From Trachythela sp. YZ-2020 (lineage: Eukaryota > Cnidaria > Anthozoa > Malacalcyonacea > Clavulariidae): a stretch of DNA of 64,000 nucleotides. Numbering within the stretch: the stretch's first letter is position 1; every line of letters starts with the position of its first letter. A program made the translations under genes and the position numbers. The notes under the pieces are model-generated. The model ran no database searches and was not told the origin of the DNA. It was given only the letters and a program-made list of their open reading frames with translations. Of the stretch, positions 33,285-42,900 are shown piece after piece. The stretch is from assembly GCA_016169945.1 (NCBI GenBank), contig JADLSH010000170.1:930001-994000 (forward strand), read 5' to 3'.

Positions 33285-34985
33285 CTCTTCAAGTACGAAA
33301 CAGACATAACATCATTACTCAAACCAGATCATGAAAAACATCTTGTTCAGTATCTGAGTTCTTGGTGGCACAGTTGGCTAGCTCACTTAACTATTAAATA
33401 AGAAGTGGTGGGTTTGATCCCCGTTCGGGAACTCAGAACTATTTTCTGAATAATAAAGCTTCAGAACAACTTTTACTCACTATCTATGAAGCCTAAAAAC
33501 TTACTAGGCCATTAACTAACGTTTACATTACCACCACGTCTAGTATTACACAATTATATATTAGTAAAACTGGGGCTTCGGTGGCGCAGTCGTCAGAGAA
33601 AGCGCCTTCCATCTCTGAGTGTTGAGATCGATTCTCACTGGGGACTTTACTCATCACACTTGTCTGAAAAGAGTAAGTCAACGCACTGCCAAAACTTGCG
33701 GGTTTTCTCCGGGCACTCCGGTTTCCTCCCACAGGGAAAGTTGACTGGGTGGGTTAGGATATACAGATTAAGAAAGTAATATTACAATTGTTGTAAAAGA
33801 TACAGTGTAGGCTAAGTACGTATTATAGGTAAGCGAGATACTTGATGTAATCGGTCACTGAAAATCCCCAATGGGGAGTGAACTGAATAATGTATGAATA
33901 ATGTACGAGTATGAATAAAATCATACGCACTTCAAGTACGAAGCAGACATAACTTCATTACACAAACCAGATTGCAAAATACCTCTGACTGAGTACCTGA
34001 ATTCTCGGTGGCACAGTTGGTTACCGCGCTCAACTATTAAATAACGTTTACATTACTACATGGTCTAGTATTACACAATTATAAAATCATATGCACTTCA
34101 AGTACGAAGCAGACATAACTTCATTACACAAACCAGATTGCAAAAAACACCTTGCTGAGTATCTGAGTTCTCAGTGGCACAGTTGGTTAGCTCGCTTGAC
34201 TATGAAATTCTTGGTTGCGGGTTTGATGTCCGTTCGGGGACTAGACTCAGAAGTATTTTCTGAATAATAAAGCTTCAGAACAACTTTTACTCACAATATA
34301 CCATGCTTACAAACTTACTAGACTATTAACTAACGTTTACATTACCACCACATCTAGTATTATACAATTATAAAATCTTATAATTGTATAATACAGACAT
34401 AACATCATTAGTGGAACCAAATTGACATCATTAGTGGAACCAGATTGTGAAAAACCTCTCGCAGAGTAGCTGAGTGGAAACAGACATAACATCATTAGTG
34501 GAAACAGACATAACATCATTAGTGGAACCAGATTGTGAAAAACAACTTTTACTCACTGTATACCAAGCTTACAAACTTACTAGATTATTAACTCCACATC
34601 TAGTAATACACAATTATTAAGTCATACGCACTTCAAGTACAAAGCAGACATAATTTCATTACACGAACCAGAGTGCAAAGAAAACTCTCGCTGAACCTGA
34701 GTTCTTGGTGGCACAGTTGGTTGGTGAGCTTGTCTATATTCCGAGTAATAAAGCGTGAGAACAACTTTTACTCACTATATACCAAGCTTACAATGTTACT
34801 AGACTATTAAATAACGTTTACATTACCACCACATCTAGTATTACACAATTATAAAATCATATGCACTTAAAGTGCAGAGAAGACATAACATAATTACTTG
34901 AACCAGATAGCAAAAAACCTCAGAGTACCTGAGTTCTCCATGGCGCAGTTGGTTAGCATGCTTATCTAGAAACTCATCAAAATAG
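33285..34985. repeat. Tandem array of tRNA-headed repeats
   Basis: About six diverged units share TTCAAGTACGAAGCAGACAT, ACCAGATTGCAAAA, GAGTTCTCGGTGGCACAGTT, GGTTAGCTCGCTTGACTAT, GGGTTTGATCCCCGTTCGGG, CAGAACAACTTTTACTCAC and CCACATCTAGTATTACACAA. The head looks like a tRNA pol III promoter (box A TGGCACAGTTGG, box B GGTTTGATCC). Heads are at about 33363, 34006, 34172, 34707 and 34938; the unit around 34380-34560 has lost its head and is internally re-duplicated. Unit length varies from about 160 to 300 bp by deletions. The last unit stops abruptly at 34985 against another sequence. Confidence 0.8.
33571..33905 (+). mobile_element. tRNA-derived SINE copy 3, inserted in the array
   Basis: The best preserved of three copies: head TGGGGCTTCGGTGGCGCAGT (box A TGGCGCAGTCGTCAGAG), box B GATCGATTC at 33626, body GTCAACGCACTGCCAAAACT, CTCCGGTTTCCTCCCACAGG, GACTGGGTGGGTTAGGATAT, and a tail through about 33905. 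It interrupts a unit of the tRNA-headed array: CACAATTATA on its left and AAATCATACGCACTTCAAGT on its right are contiguous in other units. A clear target duplication was not resolved. Confidence 0.85.
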
Positions 34986-35292
34986 CTAACGAAGGGGTTG
35001 CCATTCCATACATTGTCTTCAGTGATATTTCTCAGTTTTTCCAATGGCACACCCTCTCTTTCCATTTGAAAATCCATAAGATTTATTTCACAATCCTTTT
35101 GCATGTTGTTGATTCGACCTGAAAGTTTATTATAGGCAACTTAACACATTTTAGTCTGTTTTTTACTAGATAGACATCAACTATATCTTCAAGAATAGTG
35201 TCAAATTCGTATAGCGTTTGTGCATTTACCAATAAGAGCATGCAATACATGTTAACTCTTTCTAAACGGCACCGTCGAATATCAATCGCCAA
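34985..35292 (-). other. Possible coding exons, unrecognised
   Basis: On the minus strand, an open segment at about 35285-35110 (LERVNMYCMLLLVNAQTLYE; DTILEDIVDVYLVKNRL) is followed by an acceptor-like AAACTTTCAG/G and a second segment INLMDFQMEREGVPLEKLRN plus NVWNGNPFVSYFDEFL that runs into the tRNA-headed repeat. The frame and acceptor suggest a real exon cut off by the array. I do not recognise the product. Confidence 0.35.
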
Positions 35293-36240
35293 AGCATGAT
35301 GACTTTGAGCGCTTGTATCTGGCGCCCCTCACCCAAAACGGACGAAAATACCACCAATCGATTCAGCAAACACACCTGCTAAACACATTGTTTTACAGAT
35401 CTCCGTGAGTTTTAACACCCTTGTAATCTGATATTTATTATTATCGTAAACTAATTATTCGCTAATACACCGTTTTATAGAGTTTTAAAACAGTACATAC
35501 TGACCAACTTGCAAAGTAACACAATAAAAATTGACAAAGTTACGGCGAAATTTGAAATGTAGCATGCAGGTCAAACCGGAATTTCAGACAAAAACAACCG
35601 GAAAAGACCCAAACACAAACAAAGACTGCGGCTATGGTTTTTTAAGTGACCGGAATGGATTCCCCATGGTACAATACCCTATATAATATCTTTTTGTCTG
35701 GACTGAAGCGTGTGTGCAAACCATATATAGTCAAACTACGGCAAGCGCATGTATGCTGGAAAATTCCCGATAAATAAAAAAAAATTAAAAATAAATATTT
35801 CTGTTCGCCGTATCACAGCCAAGTTTTACCAAATAAAGACACAGATAAAAAGCTAAATTTCGACCATTAGAAGTCTGTGGATATAATAAACATATGAAAA
35901 GATATTAAAGATTGTTTGAGTTGAACTGAAGTATGACTGGATGTATGTTTGGGATTAAACTTTTAGTATTTTTGATTCTGTAATGTTTAGTCGGCAAAAT
36001 AGCCCACTGTTAAAAAGCTTATTTTGTAAGGATTCCAATGGTGTTAATTTCATTGCCAGGGGGTAAATATTTTGCAAAAGAGATAGTACTCAAAGTGCTC
36101 TTGCGACAACTTGCGACAACATAATTAAAATGCGACCGACCAGAAAGAGTTAAAGCAATACCATACGTCATTTATTAGTCCTGTAAAATGGCTTTCGTCC
36201 TTTTTGGAACTATGTTCGGAACATGAAAATTATTTTATCT
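35293..36240. other. No recognisable gene
   Basis: AT-rich sequence with short open frames only. Nothing identifiable before the hairpins at 36245. Confidence 0.45.
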
Positions 36241-36244
36241 TATA

Positions 36245-36369
36245 CAATTACTTTATGGTTTCCGTGTTTGGATGGCCTGATCCAAACACGGAAACCATAA
36301 AGTAATTGTTTTATAAAATAACAACAACACGATAGTCTTCCGTGTTTGGATGGCCTGATCCAAACACGG
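36245..36369. repeat. Perfect hairpin and related second hairpin
   Basis: 36245-36308 is a perfect inverted repeat with 29-base arms (starting CAATTACTTTATGGTTTCCG) around a six-base GGCCTG loop. 31 bases further, 36340-36369 repeats the inner part (CCGTGTTTGGAT, GGCCTG, ATCCAAACACGG) as a second perfect hairpin. This is typical of a foldback or MITE-derived element. No coding content. Confidence 0.9.
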
Positions 36370-36507
36370 GTTTCGACCAATCAGAGCACGCGTTATATAC
36401 ATGTTATTTTATAATATGTATTATGTGCATAAAATGACTGCATCCTACATGTGGAATTGTACATTCAAAATCCTTTGTCAATCTTCCTTGTTAAAAATGG
36501 GAAAAGC

Positions 36508-36879
36508 TCATTGAAAAAATGTTTCCAAAGTTTTGTTGTTGAATTCTTTAAACACTGCAAGCAATATCACTCGGGAGTAGTCTGTATTCCATTGTCTAGG
36601 TGAATATCTTTCTTTCATCCCTATTGATGAATGTGCACATTTTACCAGCACTGTGATAATTTCTGCCACTGGTGATGAAGGATCATCCTCATTTGTATGT
36701 CGGACCACTAACGCATAGTATAAAACCCTTTTGCCATTATGATTTGCAACTATCGTTCCTGTTGCATCCAAGTACGATATATCATCCCTGCATCGACTAT
36801 GCCATGGTCGCACTTGGTCTTCCATCCACATGTGGACAATTAGCAGGTAGGAGCAGATTGTGCAAACAAATTCATCCAA
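36508..36879 (-). pseudogene. DDE (MULE-like) transposase fragment
   Basis: The minus-strand frame has VRPWHSRCRDDISYLDATGT, IVANHNGKRVLYYALVV, PVAEIITVLVKCAHSSIGM and RQWNTDYSRVILLAVFKEFN. YLDATG followed by NTDYS about 95 residues later looks like the first two acidic residues of a MULE-type nuclease. It ends at a stop after about 120 residues and nothing recognisable continues downstream. Confidence 0.5.
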
Positions 36880-37012
36880 AGTATTTGGTGAACATTTGCA
36901 GGATGATTATTTTTCTGTCAACATTGGTCTGATCTTTTCTAACGATTTAACAACGACCTGTATTTTATGAGAGAAAAAATTATCTAATATATATATATAT
37001 ATATGCTCCTTC

Positions 37013-37549
37013 ACTTGTGTTGTTGAGCACTCTGTGAGGTTAATTGGTGGCTATAAGCTATAATGCAAAAGCTCACTTCCCTTGTGGTTGTTTGAGCACT
37101 CTGGCCCCAAGACACTTCACGCATGTCTGGATGCGCATGTGTCTGAGTATTGTACCACATGCGCATGGTGAGGGCAAGAGTATGGTGTATAAATACGAAG
37201 TCACTTGCATCTAGACTGCATTACAAGCCGTTGAACGGCGAAACATGCATGTCTGCAGATTTGACTATATATATATATATATATATATATAGTCAAATCT
37301 GCAGACATGCATGTTTCGCCGCTCAACGCTCATGTGCAGCTTGTAACGCAGTCTAGATGCGAGTGACTTCGTATTTATACACCATACTCTTGCCCTCACC
37401 AAGCGCATGTGGTACAATACTCAGACACATGCGCATCCAGACATGCGTGAAGTGTCATGGGGCCAGAGTGCTCAAACGACCACAAGGGAAGTGAGCTTTT
37501 GCATTATAGCTTATAGCCACCAATTAACCTCACAGAGTGCTCAACAACA

Positions 37550-37553
<4 letters not shown>
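37013..37553. repeat. Large inverted repeat around a (TA)n core
   Basis: Arms of about 255 bp (37013-37268 and 37292-37553) are near-perfect reverse complements flanking a TA repeat. Shared blocks include AGCACTCTGTGAGGTTAATT, TGGTGGCTATAAGCTATAAT, GCACTCTGGCCCC and CAGATTTGACTATATATATA. Near the core each arm carries a hairpin followed by GAAACATGCATGTCTGCAG, which looks like stem II, GAAA, stem III and stem I of a hammerhead, but the CUGANGA core is not intact in either arm. The outer side also ends in TA repeats. Confidence 0.85.
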
Positions 37554-37582
<29 letters not shown>

Positions 37583-37665
37583 CGTGTAGGTTTAGGTCTA
37601 CAAAACGCAAAGAGTGCTCGACAACATATAGTTAGAGCAAATTATAGATTTTCGCTTACCTCAAA

Positions 37666-37721
37666 ACTTGTCTGCAACAGGCTGTTTCATCTGTAAAATA
37701 ATCATCAGGCAGTTTACAAGT
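37666..37721 (-). ncRNA. Hammerhead ribozyme, second copy of the 5568 type
   Basis: The minus strand from 37721 matches the ribozyme at 5623-5568 almost base for base: ACTTGT..CTGC, CTGATGA, a short stem II region, GAA, ACA/TGT stem III and GCAG.ACAAGT. Stem II here differs by one base (TTATTTT), which weakens it. The surrounding 37570-37720 is the same repeat as 5470-5630, including the TA repeat and ACGTGTAGGTTTAGGTCTAC. Confidence 0.7.
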
Positions 37722-37818
37722 ATCGAAAGAATATCTGTGTTGTGATTGTAGTAGATAAGAGTGCTCGACACAAAATCATTTGTAGAGCAATATTTATTAT
37801 AATCTTAAAACAGTTTTT

Positions 37819-37862
37819 GTTGCTACTTTAAGTTTCATGCAGTTATGCAATCATCAGGCAAC
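37819..37862 (-). ncRNA. Hammerhead ribozyme (left arm)
   Basis: Reverse complement of the right-arm ribozyme: stem I GTTGC/GCAAC, core CTGATGA, stem II TGCA/TGCA with a TAAC loop, GAA, stem III ACT/AGT, cleavage after GTA. All core positions are present. Confidence 0.78.
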
Positions 37863-37918
37863 TGTTCTTAATAGTTCTTAATAGCGTGTGCAAGCACGAA
37901 ATTGAACTATTAAGAACA

Positions 37919-37962
37919 GTTGCCTGATGATTGCATAACTGCATGAAACTTAAAGTAGCAAC
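37919..37962 (+). ncRNA. Hammerhead ribozyme (right arm)
   Basis: GTTGC (37919-37923) pairs with GCAAC (37958-37962) as stem I; CTGATGA core at 37924-37930; stem II TGCA-TAAC-TGCA within 37931-37944; GAA at 37945-37947; stem III ACT-TAA-AGT; cleavage predicted after A37957 (GTA triplet). Compact type I layout with a three-base-pair stem III, as known for Penelope-like elements. Activity is predicted, not shown. Confidence 0.8.
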
Positions 37963-38037
37963 AAAAACTGTTTTAAAATTATAATAAATATATATATATA
38001 TAGTTAAAATTCAGAGATTCAACAGTTTTGAATAGAC

Positions 38038-38096
38038 ATTTTATTACTAGTTAGTTTCGTGCTACACACGTATGTGTGGTACTCTTCAGACAAAAT
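38038..38096 (-). ncRNA. Hammerhead ribozyme in left PLE arm
   Basis: Minus strand: stem I ATTTTGT pairs with ATAAAAT (one G-U), core CTGAAGA, stem II with GTACCACAC folding on GTGTGTAGCAC (two mismatches), GAA, stem III ACT-AACT-AGT, cleavage after GTA. The core fits CUGANGA with A at the free position. Good covariation with the right-arm copy is not testable because they are near identical. Confidence 0.8.
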
Positions 38097-38395
38097 GATC
38101 TAATGACTAAGTTGTATATACACGTAGGATTATAATATCGATCTATACTATCGTTCTTGGCTATTATTGGTTAATTTGAAATTTTGACCGTTGGCATGTA
38201 AGGTTATACTTTATACTATATACATAATATCCACTTAAGTTTAAAGTGGTTGTCAAATAATGTACAAAAAACATGTCCCGGAAGGTTTAATTATTGTAAG
38301 ATATATAAATTAGTTTAAAGAGCTGCGTTAAAAATCATGTTACAAAGTTCCTAAATAAGAATTTAGTGGCGTGTCTGCAAGATGACACTAGTTCG

Positions 38396-38735
38396 TTGCG
38401 TTTGTTCAGAGTGGCCAGAGAAGGTTCGCAAATAATAAAGTACTTCTCCCATAGACAAACTACATTTAGAGGATCCGTTGCTGTAGGGGCGGGCTTGTTT
38501 CAGAACTTTCCATGTGATGTTGTAATCGACGCGGTTATCTTTAAGTTTCCAGATGTGTTTACTTAATTCAGTAGCATGTTTCTTTTTTGCGTTTTTAAAT
38601 GACGTCTTGTGGTTGGCGAATCTGGTTTTGAATGCGTTTGCGGTAAGACCGACGTATGTTTGATCTGGTTTCCCGTCACTGGTCGTAACTGTTGCTTGGT
38701 ATACAACTGCCTTTGTAAGGCATTTACCAATGAAC
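38396..38735 (-). pseudogene. PLE GIY-YIG endonuclease domain, C-terminal part
   Basis: Minus-strand frames give [73 protein letters not shown], then in a shifted frame [20 protein letters not shown] and [16 protein letters not shown] in the left arm. VYQATV..YVGLT is the PLE version of the GIY-YIG start, and the CSL..LWEK segment is the usual domain end. One frameshift lies near 38470. RT is absent because the element is 5' truncated. Confidence 0.78.
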
Positions 38736-39029
38736 TAGTGTCATCTTGCAGACACGCCACTAAATTCTTATTTAGGAACTTTGTAACATGATTTTTAACG
38801 CAGCTCTTTAAACTAATTTATATATCTTACAATAATTAAACCTTCCGGGACATGTTTTTTGTACATTATTTGACAACCACTTTAAACTTAAGTGGATATT
38901 ATGTATATAGTATAAAGTATAACCTTACATGCCAACGGTCAAAATTTCAAATTAACCAATAATAGCCAAGAACGATAGTATAGATCGATATTATAATCCT
39001 ACGTGTATATACAACTTAGTCATTAGATC

Positions 39030-39087
39030 ATTTTGTCTGAAGAGTACCACATACGCAGTGTAGCACGAAACTAACTAGTAATAAAAT
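39030..39087 (+). ncRNA. Hammerhead ribozyme in right PLE arm
   Basis: Plus strand: stem I ATTTTGT (39030-39036) with ATAAAAT (39081-39087), core CTGAAGA (39037-39043), stem II across GTACCACATACGCAGTGTAG with more mismatches than the left copy, GAAA at 39067-39070, stem III ACT/AGT, cleavage after A39080. The loop of stem II has diverged from the left arm. Confidence 0.76.
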
Positions 39088-39186
39088 GTCTATTCAAAAC
39101 TGTTGAATCTCTGAATTTTAACTATATTATGCTCTGGTTCTCCATTGAGCACTCTGCAAACGGTTTTTACTATATCGTCTATAGTC

Positions 39187-39900
39187 TATATATATATATA
39201 TATATATATTTATACTTAGCAGAGCAAGCTTGCCTGGAGGAGAAAAGAATATGGATGATAATTCAGTGATCACAATTAGGTTTATCAGCGGTATATGATG
39301 ATAACACAAGTTTAAAGTTAGATAACAAAATTAGGTAAAGAAATAAACTTATTTGTTTAAAGAAGTATTATATTGTGAGTTTGTCAGAGTACTAAAAAGC
39401 ATTATATTCTATTTGGCAGTACATTGTTATGGGGTTTTCCCAATGGCTTTACCCTGCGATTCGTATCTCCATGACAACGAAGTCAAGCAAATTTCAACGG
39501 AAGGTTACAGGTTCTTTAAGCCTTCATTTTAAAATAAAAAATATCTAGACAAAAATCGAGTCTATTTGACCCCGAACAAAATCTGCAACACAATAATAAA
39601 ATCTTACAATAAATGTTGAAAATATGACCAGAATAACACGCCGATTGAAATTGAAAATTTGTAAACCGAGATGGAAATGAGAACTTTTATAGCAAAATCC
39701 TATATTAAAACAAACAACTTTTGACAGTGTTAAAATAAAATACACTGTGAATACATGCATTGACATCCCTAAAATACATAGGCAATATTGTAGCGAAAAC
39801 GAAGACGTTTATATTACTTCAAGTTAAAAATCTGTGAAAAAATCTACTATAAACAACATATTGTTCAAGGCTTTTGCAAGAATGCACTTCTCCCAATAAA
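39187..39900. other. TA repeat and gene-free spacer
   Basis: 39187-39209 is a TA microsatellite at the outer side of the PLE. The rest to 39900 is AT-rich with no recognisable gene or repeat end. Confidence 0.5.
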
Positions 39901-39901
39901 A

Positions 39902-42900
39902 ATGTTTGGTACTTTTCCATGCCCAGATACATGTGGATTTGCTAAAGTTGCAGCTTCAGAAATTGAAGAACAAGTACGCAATGCAGCTAAGGAAAACAAT
40001 GAATTAACTATAGGAAAGAGATATGAATATGAGGTAAAACAAGAACAATACAAGTTATTTAATGGTCATTTCAACAACAAGGAAGATGGGCAAGACAACT
40101 TTCAGATTAACTTCACCAAGTACAATACAAACGTGACAAAGTTAAGAATGATTATCAAGAAATGGAACTTCCACAAATCCACTGAGAAAAAGCAATATCT
40201 GCAAACCTTTTAATTGAAGCAATGGAAGAAGCTGTCAGAAGAAAGAAAGGGTAAGCACCAGCTGATAAATTGCAGGGGGTGTGCTGTGAGATATGCGGCA
40301 GTCCAAGCATTTTTTCCAGTCAAGTCAAGATTTCTACAAGGGAGAACTAAGTCAAATCCTGTCTTATGTGCTCATAATAAAGCTGGAAAACTGAAATGTT
40401 CAAGCTTAAAACCTAAACAAAGTGATATAAAAAATTCAGCAAAAGCAATATATGAAACAATTTCCCCATCATTTGAAAATACATATGGCACAAACTTTGC
40501 CGAGGCTTTGACTTCTGTCCTGGAATCACAGTTGCAAACCAGAAAGACCCCGAATCATGATCACCGAGAGAAACGCAAACACAGAAGAGACCAATACAAA
40601 AAAGCCAAAAATATATTGAAGAGCAAATGAAGGACACTGCATTTTTAAGGTAATTTTAATGAAATGTAAGTCAAGTCACCACATCTGCATGTAGATTGAG
40701 TGGTGTGGCTAAGGGTGGGTGAGGGTAAACTACAAATGTGCATGTATTTAAATATAGTCAACCTTCATGCATCAATTTTACAGCCCCATTTATGCCTGGA
40801 CACTGTTTTAGGTAATACCGGAGGTCCCATACACTGTATTCTTATTGATGGGATTATATATTAATAAATATATTTAAAATTCCGGACCACTTTAACAAAA
40901 TCACAATATGCCTGGATTAAAATCTTTAAATTATGTTACATTAGTGCAACTGTTATGATAAATGTTTTTAGAGTATATGGTAGTGGTCAGTCTATAAAGT
41001 CATGGCAAAGAAACAGGCTTGCATTATGCTTTGAAACAAAGGCAGCAGCTACAGCATCGGCTGATGAACCTTCAAATATAAGCAAAAAGGCAAAGGATCA
41101 TGTTGGAAATTTCGATGACATGACATGGGACAAGAAACAACCGCAAGCTGAGGTGGAACAATATGAAGATGGTCATATAATCAACTGGTCTAATCTAGCA
41201 GCCCGATACAATGTGTGCGATAAGAGTGGTCAACTGGCAAAGAATTGTGGTCAAATAGTGAAATCTTGGTTAATTTCAGAGGGGGTGGATGTAAGTCGTT
41301 TTGGCACTCAACACAAAAGAAAGAATATTAGTGGTAATCCAATTCCAAGACGAAAGAAGAGACAAATTGTCGGAGGAGAAATATCATTCCCCACCGAAGT
41401 GCTCCCGAAAGTGCTCAAACAAATGCTTCAGGATAAGCTTCTGATGGGAACATATTCAATTGGCGAAAGAATAGTGCCAACAAAAGTATGCTGTTGTGCT
41501 AAATATTTATACATACTATATTATAGACAATGAAGCACATGTTCTTGCATGAAAAACTGTCTATCTAATATACTAAATAATTTATTGTTCTCAACAATTT
41601 ATAATTTTAATGTTTTCTTTAGTATGAAAAGCTAATTATTTCAAAAGACCTGGAAATAAAAAAGTGGACTTCATAACTGATGGCAGAAAAATTCCATTGG
41701 ATAGAATCCGCCAAGAGTTGCTCCAAAAACACAGCCAGTATCTTAGAAAAAATAACCAGAATCATTACTTAGAAATGTCCCAACAAGTGATGGAAAGATT
41801 GAAAGTGCTTGGTGAGCTGGAAGAAACCAAAGGCCTGGATGAATCGGCAATGAGACAAAAATTAGCCACCTTGGAACAAACAAGAAATCTTATGCAAACC
41901 ATGGGCATTTGGTCTGCCTTACTACATGTCTATATGACCCAGCCGTTTTTTACACTCCTGAAGAATACAAGGAAATAACAGGTAAAATGGTTGACACTCA
42001 AAAAGAAATCAAAAACCCAGAGGTTCATTTTATTGCAAGATGCAGCAGTGCTGACCAAGAGCAACTTACGTATGCTGAAACACGTCTTGAGTGTATTCAG
42101 CAATTGAAAAACAATTGTGCGATTGATCATGTTGAATACAAGGACAAGCTACGATTTTCCCATGGAGATAATCCAGCAAGAGCACACAAGGCAGGTCAAC
42201 AGAAGGGTGGAAATTAATTTTGCTCTACATGTGGAGTTAACTGTGATATGACAGATGATCTGGCACATGTTCTGAGCTGCAAAGTTCAAACACTGGAATT
42301 CAAACACTGATGCCATGATAAGTGGCAAAGTGGCACTTAAGAACTCAAAACACCAGAAGGCCAAACCACTACGCAAGCTAGCAAAGCAAGAACTAGAACA
42401 AGAATTAGCATATTGTCATATATTTGAAGATGGAAACAAGGCTGACCTTCAAAACCTCCTTAACAAGGAAATGCATGGGAAGCAACGAGTACCAGCACTG
42501 CTTTTCAATAATCCACAAGAAAAGGTGAGTGAAATTGGTCTAGCTGATTATGAAATCCTGCCTTGTGAACCACTGCATGATGTGGGACATCATATTGACA
42601 ACATCTTCACTGAAATGCCTCATTATTTAGATGAAAAAGAATCAAAAGCAATGCTAGAATCACTTCAATTGTGCCTCGGAAGTAAAGACAAAAAACGGAC
42701 AGCAGATTACAGAAGTGCACTGGTAAAAACAGCAGATTACCTTTTACAACAGAATGCCATATCCGAAAAGCCAATTGCTATTATTAACACACTTGTTGAA
42801 ATACAGAGGATTCTATATGCTTCAGATAATCTGCGATGCCCATCGCTCATTCTCTGATACTACAATCAGTCATGGTTGCACTCAATTCTCTTGGAGGAAT

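Larger units (their letters stand above)
37791..37990. repeat. Palindrome with a ribozyme in each arm
   Basis: Arms 37791-37877 and 37904-37990 are reverse complements with a 26-base centre. Each arm contains one complete hammerhead core, so the two ribozymes face opposite directions. The right flank runs into a TA repeat at about 37986. Confidence 0.88.
38003..39122 (-). mobile_element. 5'-truncated Penelope-like element with inverted terminal arms
   Basis: Arms 38003-38394 and 38733-39122 (about 390 bp) are near-perfect reverse complements. The unique centre encodes the last part of a PLE polyprotein on the minus strand, and its C-terminus runs into the left arm. Each arm carries a hammerhead ribozyme. 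Inverted terminal copies with a truncated body are a known PLE insertion form. It is flanked by TA repeats at 37986 and 39187. Confidence 0.82.

Noticed and set aside
34337..34519. Repetitive MLCLFPL peptide
   Set aside because: Arises from a small re-duplication within the tRNA-headed array.
33285..34985. Cluster of genuine tRNA genes
   Set aside because: Box A and box B are present but no cloverleaf with paired acceptor and anticodon stems could be drawn; the units are repeats with tRNA-like heads.
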